DNA of 64,000 nt. It comes from Pinus tabuliformis. Lineage: Eukaryota > Streptophyta > Pinopsida > Pinales > Pinaceae. Each line of letters opens with the position of its first letter. The stretch's first letter is position 1. Below the pieces are notes generated by a model. The model saw only the letters and a program-made list of their open reading frames with translations, was not told where the DNA came from and made no database searches. The DNA is taken from positions 1,234,814,955 to 1,234,878,954 of the forward strand of contig CM062819.1 of assembly GCA_031772625.1 (NCBI GenBank), given 5' to 3'. The translations under genes were made by a program, and so were the position numbers. Shown piece after piece: positions 58,127-64,000 of the stretch.

Positions 58127-58932
58127 GGTTCCCATTGAGGGTCTTGAGAGTTGTTAGATTCTTCTGTTTCCTTCTTTGGTCATCTATTAGCAAAATGGCT
58201 GTATTCGTGACATACCTTGCATTCGAAGGGTAGCTGTTCATAATCCAGCTGCTAAATGTGAGTCCAGTTGTCCACCTTGATCTTCACTACTTCAGGTAGA
58301 TCCTTTCCCAGGTCAACTTCAACACAAATTAGAGCAAAAGCCTGCATGTTCTCTTTTGGTTCTTCAATCAATGTATTTCCAAAATGTGTTGCCAATAACT
58401 TTCAATGATCACTCCCCCCAACAATGGAGATGGAGGTGAGGGAGACGTACCTAGATTGGAACTGCATTAGGGACGTCGAGCTCACGATCGAAGTCTGGAG
58501 TCCATCTATTAAGATATAAGCCTTTGGGATCCATCAATTAGGGGCCATTTCTGAAGATGAGGTCTCTGTCTTCTCAAGATTCAAAATAAAAGGTAAAGAA
58601 ACCTCTTCCAAAAAAACGAATGGAGATTTTCCCTTGAGTGGAATTGGACTAGTTCCTTTCAACCCATTTTTGCACAGTTTTGGGAGAGGGCCAAAGCCCA
58701 GTAAAATTTCCAACCAATCCCTTTTCAGATAATGAAAGAGCTTCTTTACTAGGCAACAAGGGAGGCAACACGATTTCTAGAATGATTGCAAGCTTCTTAA
58801 TAAACCTAGAAACAACCAGACAATTGCAAGGCCCAGGGAGGAGATGAGGCTATGGAAGGCCATAGTAGCATCATTAGATGGGGGCACAACATCAGGGCGA
58901 GCCCCCTTCGGATCAGACTCCAGAGGGGCCAT
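57603..58932 (-). pseudogene. LINE C ORF1 (DUF4283, zinc knuckle), split by a TA microsatellite
   Basis: Starts MAPLESDPKGARPDVVPPS at 58932. DUF4283 landmarks: FGPLPKLCKNG, SFVF-like SPFVFLEEV, YILIDGLQTS, RYVSLTSISIVGG, QAFALICVEVDLGKDLPE. The knuckle reads [17 protein letters not shown] with the last Cys lost. A (TA)n run at 58014-58124 then interrupts the frame. After it a purine-rich Gly/Arg/Glu tract and the end KPPLRSFN-like (ERKGPLRSFN) close at 57603, 6 bp before ORF2. At least five stops are present. Confidence 0.75.
58014..58124. repeat. (TA)n microsatellite inside LINE C ORF1
   Basis: About 110 bp of TA with three TATC or TAGA interruptions. Frames coding YIYIYI through it are artefacts. 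Confidence 0.95.
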
Positions 58933-58998
58933 GGAGAAAAAACACAGATAAAGAGTTGGGGGCGATCTCAGGGGGAGAGCGCATCGCGAGAGGAGTTG

Positions 58999-60875
58999 TT
59001 TTAATATAATTATCTACTAACTAGATAATTCTAAATATTATATTAATTGTTTTAATTGTTTTAATTCTTTTAAATATTTAATTCATCTAAATATTTTTTA
59101 TGTTATCATTTTCTATATTGAATTCTTCTCATATTTCAGTTATTATTTAATTATAAAAAATCTTACATTTAACAAAATTATTATTTTTTAATATTATCTT
59201 TAATTCATATTTAAACTTAATAATTTTCCAAGTTTTTTAATCTATCCTTTTTTTTTTCTTTCTATTTAATAAATACATGAAACCCCAAATTACATTTGGG
59301 ATTTTTTTATTATTACTTAGATCTTTTACATTTTAACATTTTTCTAAGCTAATGTTTAAATTTTTGGACACATGCTCATGTTTTCTCCCATTTTTTTTTT
59401 TTTTTTTAAGCTGATCTCTCTACACAGTCGATTCAATTTTACCTTCACTTTTAATAATTTTCAAGCTATTGATGGTAAAATTTTGCATGGAAATCAAAAT
59501 ATATGTTATAGAATTAGTGTCGAGTTACCAAAAATAACTGTTTATTTTTAAGCATCTATTGTAAGTTGTGACATATGTTCTGTTATTTTTTCAAATTTTT
59601 GTTGTGGTAAGTAGATCTATTTAAATTTCTAACGGACAATGTGTTTGGCTGCTAGGTTGCCATGGTGAATCTTGGGGCAAGAATGATAGAAAAATTGCAG
59701 AGGACCAAATTTAATTGAGACTCTGGGATATGATTGAGCAAGTTTAATCATATTGGAATGAATAAGCATACATTTTCTTGTACATTAGAAATGGTATGGA
59801 TTATGCTAGTCTGCCACTATTTTTTCCAATTTGAATTTTAGTCTGAGGAAGAAAATATATAAGTTATAAGCTATAACGTCTCAAGGAGAATATAAGCACT
59901 CCTAATACGTTTGTTTCATCTATAAACTGCATGGCTCTTGGAACTGCTATATCATTCTAAATGGATAATGAAAAACTATTTATAATATAGTTGAAATTGA
60001 AAGAAAAGCAGGGACCAGGGTACTATGGTAACATAGCATACCTAAAAAAAATGCAGAAGGAAAGTATAGGGGAGGATCTTACCTTGAGTAGTTGCGAACT
60101 TGTGACTCGCCACTGGCCAATTTTTTTCTTTTGTAGACTCTGCAATATCATGTATTCCCTCTACAAAATTGAGAAAACTGTGAAACTGAGAGATCATAAT
60201 TATTACCACACAAGTAAGCTCCAACACTATGATGGGCATTGATTGCATAATATTGCCAAATCCTCCACCACATAAGATTTGAGATTATGATAGAAGAAAT
60301 GGGACAAAATCTGTTGGAGATCGATGTATGATCAGATAGAAAAAAAGGAAGATGAAATAGTTGTACAACATGAATGAGTCATCAACACAACCATAATTCT
60401 CATAAATACTTGAGATTCCATCCCGACCTCGGAACCTCAAGCGACTGGGCCCTATCAAGAATGTTAGAGGAAGTTGGTGCTTCCATTAATGCCTTGTGTT
60501 GAATTCTTTAATGTAGCAGAAGGTCTTGTTGATCAGACACACTATGGACAAAGTAATTTTCATTTAGATTCGTTTAATAATTGCTCTTTTATTTGATTCA
60601 AAAAAATATTTGAACTCCATAATCAATGCCTTACCAACCAATGCCAATGTTTCCTCAATTAATGCGTTAAATATTTCACTGGTCAGTGACTCAGTGCCAC
60701 TGTGCAAGTGGTCAACTCCGTCATTTTAACTAAATTTATGTGTGCTTAAGTGCCTTAATGATATTGGAATCTGGATCTACTGCCAAGACAAGATGATCTA
60801 GCCATTAATTGTTCAACAATACTGCATTTTAAGAGACACTGACTCTGGGTAATGCCAACTTGGTATAAAATTTAA
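58999..60875. other. AT-rich non-coding
   Basis: Long AT-rich stretch. A poly-T tract lies at 59393-59408. A less AT-rich part at 60400-60500 has no motif. No gene is seen. Confidence 0.6.
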
Positions 60876-61184
<309 letters not shown>

Positions 61185-64000
61185 AATTTTTTCCACTGGA
61201 AAAATCGTAATCTTTCATTTATGATTGAAAAATTACATGTTGTAGATGCTTTTCAACATATGTTGTGTTTATCCCTTGCCATCTTTGTGGCCATGTTCAA
61301 AAAAAGGTTCATAGATTTTCAAAATAGGTACATATATCATCCATCACCACTTAGGGTGCTCAGTCACTTTCTAGAGATATTTTGTAGAATAAACTATAAA
61401 AACATATCAACTATTGATATTTTCATACACCATGCAGGGTGATGTCTTTATATTATCATGATGATATAAACAGTCATATAAATATATACATATAGGTAGT
61501 TCTGAGACAAAAAAGTATCAAAAATGAGTTCAGAAAGTATAATAACTCAAGCATTTGGGCTATCAGCCCTGTGGTAATTTTGATCATTGTATGGCCTGTG
61601 GTAGTACTGGAATGCATCCGATCCTCTTAGCTCCTGTATTATCCACTCTCCTTGGGGAAGTACCGTGGCCTCCTTGGAAAGCCCATCAGCACAACAGTTA
61701 TGTTCCCTGTAAATATGTTGGCATGAGATAGAATTAAACTGTGCTTTGAACAGAGTAACTTCATCCAAAATATTACTGAGTGTGTGTGAGTGACAAACAG
61801 TAATATTATTGAACCAGTTTATGATAATTTTTGAGTCGCCATATATGTTTAGATCCATGCAGTTATGCCTCAATGAAAAATGTAGCAAATGACGGAGTGT
61901 AATCAGTTCTGCATAATTATTAGTTCCATCTCCAAGTCCCATTTTAACCTTATAGTAGTGATGTTCAGTAAGATATAATATGAAGCCACCACCACATCCA
62001 TGGTGCTGTGCAACACCATCAAAAAAGGCCCAAGGAGTGGTTTTATCAATAGGTGCAGGTGCAGATGGCCTACGAGGCCGAGGTCTGTTGGGCTCAGGCA
62101 GCTCGTGGAATGCTGATATAATCTGAGCTGTTATGTGCGGCCAGCTAGCCACCCTATTATCAAATATGATTCGGTTCCGGGCCAGCCAAATATGCCAGCA
62201 AATAAGTAAGGGAAGGCATATAAGTTTTGTGCCATGATGCTGATTACACTAGGTTTCCCAGGCTCGACATAAATTTTCACCCTCCCATTTCCCTGTTAAT
62301 TGCAGCGAGGAGGTGACATTTAGCCAGAGATTGATCAGAGTTTCGCAGTGAAGGAATAAGTGCTCGGTTGATTCAGTGGAGTTTTTGCAGAGTACACACC
62401 AGTGTGGGCCATGGAAAGAGTGGTGTGATAGTGTATCCCCCGTGGGGACTTTGTTCCTGAGAACACACCAAAAGAATAGTCTAGTTCTCGGAGGCAAAAT
62501 GAGCTGCCAAATATTTTTCCACCACAGTACTGTCTGCTCCGGTTGTTTGTGTGATATGAGGTGAAGATAGTCAGCCTTAGGCATATAAATGCCATTTTCT
62601 GCTAAGTCCCAGATGAGTTCACCGGGTCCTTCTTTTATACTGATGTGAGATTCACTCAGAGCATTTATGTACTCTAGCCATTCCTAGTGCCAATGAGGGG
62701 GAATATCAAGTTGTAGGGCAGATTTCCATCCTTGTGAGAATATAGTAGTATTTGTCTGATCCGCAATGTGAGCCAAGACCTTTATCTCATGAGAGTTTAG
62801 GTGCTGGATGAGATCTCTTGGTAGCCTATGTCTTCCACCACCTCCAGTCTAGGGGTCCAGTCCTATACGAGCTTTTGAACCGTCATTAACTCTCCACACA
62901 AGGTTGTTCCTGATGCTGGGCAAAGAGTGAAGTAAAGCCTTCCAGACAGATGATATACCAATTCTTGGCTAGCTAGGCAAACAGATCCAATCCATAATTT
63001 GGTGTGGCCAAATGTACTTGTAGTATGTGACATTAGTCCATAAATTCTGCCCAGTCAATAGGATCCAGCCCATTTTTGCAGCCAGGGCTTGTGCAAATAG
63101 AGCTAGGTCTTTGAGTCCCCATCCACCCCATTTTTTTGGCAAAGCAATCTTGTTCCAGCTGACCCATGCAAAAATATTTTTATCTTGTTGGCCATTCCAT
63201 AGGTATCTGCTACAAAGCTGTTGAAGACGAGTCAGTATATTCCTGGGGATCCAAGCTAAAGCCATCCAGAAAATAGGAGTAGCCTCAAGAATGGATTTGA
63301 TGAGCACCAATCTGCCTGCTCTGGATAAGTATCTGTGGCTCCATAATGATAGTTTTTTTCCAGCTTGATGACTAGCCAGACCCAGTCTGCTATCTTTTGA
63401 TTGAGGGGCTTTATCCAAAATCCCAGATATTTGAATCCACGATCTAGAGGGATAGTGCAGTAAGGGAAGTGTTGTTGTGCCAACTGTGACTCCTGAATGG
63501 AAGTGTGGGCTAAGGTTATGGTGGATTTCCCATGATTAGCCAACATGCCTGTAGCTTTCGAGAATAGAGAGAGGATCTTTGAGAAAGTAAGTGAGTCACG
63601 AATGTTGCCATCAAGGAAAATGAGTACATCGTCCACAAATAGGAGATGGGTAAGATAACAGAAATCATTTATCTTGAGACCACATAGATTGCCATCTCTT
63701 TTGGCTTTGGCCAGTAATCTGCTCAGCCCATCCATGACAATCAAAAAGAGTAAGGGAGAGAGTGGACAACCCTGTCTGAGGCCCCGTTCAGCATGGAAGA
63801 AATTGGAGGTGGATCCATTGATAAGAACACTAAAAGTAGGTGTAGATATACATGCCATAATCCAGGTGACGAAAGCATGAGGGAACCCAAGGTGGATAAG
63901 GAGCATCTTGATATAGAGCCAACTGACACGGTCAAAAGCTTTAGCCAGGTCGATCTTAAGAATGATTCCTTTCAGGTGTTTGGTCCATATCGAATGAATG
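61185..64000 (-). mobile_element. LINE B, 3' half, window-truncated, same family as LINE A
   Basis: The 3' untranslated region 61185-61546 shares with LINE A the block tggaaaaatcgtaatcttt...attacatgttgtagatg (compare 28870-28925). ORF2 follows and continues past the window edge. It is less damaged than LINE A over the same span, which suggests a younger insertion. Confidence 0.85.
61547..64000 (-). pseudogene. LINE B ORF2, partial: reverse transcriptase, zinc ribbon, RNase H
   Basis: Enters the window inside the reverse transcriptase: KIDLAKAFDR-like residues, RGLRQGCPLSPLLF (Gln intact here), LLFVDDVLIFLDG, then LSRAGRLVLIKSIL and CSRYLWNGQQDK. The zf-RVT region reads WWKNIWQLILPPRTRLFFW, CVLCKNSTESTEHLFLHC. 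RNase H (62152-61547): FFDGVAQHHG, YAELITLRHL, GDSKIIINW, HIYREHNCCADGLSKE, all catalytic acids kept. Only one frameshift, in a run of A near 63355, and four TAG stops (near 62970, 62850, 62687 and 62249) break about 810 codons. The start and endonuclease lie beyond 64000. Confidence 0.9.

Larger units (their letters stand above)
52650..58998 (-). mobile_element. LINE C, near full length, different subfamily
   Basis: ORF1, ORF2 and a 3' part are in order on the minus strand. The 5' end is near 58998, where GC-rich leader meets AT-rich DNA. The 3' edge is unclear; 53322-52650 holds open frames of 130 and 81 codons with no motif and could be 3' UTR or foreign. Its protein motifs differ from LINEs A and B (FADDTLF versus FVDDVLI; IRQGCPLSP shared), so it is a separate lineage. 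Confidence 0.8.

Noticed and set aside
58014..58241. Frames coding YIYIYI on both strands
   Set aside because: Translation of the TA microsatellite.

Overview
The window is eukaryotic nuclear DNA from a land plant. The evidence is GT-AG introns, TATA boxes, a plant UDP-glycosyltransferase with a PSPG box, fragments of a sulfate transporter and of a 2-oxoglutarate oxygenase, plant-type LINEs with DUF4283 ORF1 and RNase H tails, Ty3/gypsy and Ty1/copia LTRs, and a hAT transposase. No intact cellular gene is visible in 64 kb. Nearly everything is old, mutated transposon DNA with gene scraps between. Such slow-decaying repeat-rich DNA suggests a large seed-plant genome, possibly a gymnosperm; that is inference only.

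Layout. 1-3616: Ty3/gypsy remnant with two LTR copies in opposite orientation. 4200-4935: LINE RNase H relic. 5620-11800: a dispersed repeat, one copy cut by a copia-like solo LTR and the other by a LINE ORF1 relic, with a minisatellite tract between. 11889-12015: hairpin. 13595-17268: nested duplications, including three tandem 461-bp units that each hold an intron-like segment. 17518-17978: sulfate transporter N-terminal fragment. 18508-25731: block bounded by 130-bp direct repeats, holding a 2.6-kb complex duplication and a 5'-truncated glycosyltransferase. 27150-28475: GC-richer ORF island with a coding minisatellite. 28862-35385: near full-length LINE (A). 36300-42480: gag-only-like element with a roughly 1030-codon broken ORF, split by an LTR insertion and preceded by a leader rich in 19-bp palindromes. 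45347-46141: broken 2OG oxygenase. 47090-48659: segment between 110-bp direct repeats with a promoter and first exon. 49105-51367: broken hAT transposase. 52650-58998: second LINE (C, a different subfamily). 61185-64000: third LINE (B, same family as A), running off the window.

The genes form no pathway. The coherent theme is layered transposition, gene-fragment duplication and decay. Many nonsense codons sit where related copies or conserved family positions have CAG or TGG, as expected from deamination of methylated cytosine. The most unusual features are the palindrome-rich leader at 41351-42480, the 461-bp intron-bearing array, and the promoter-plus-exon segment between direct repeats.
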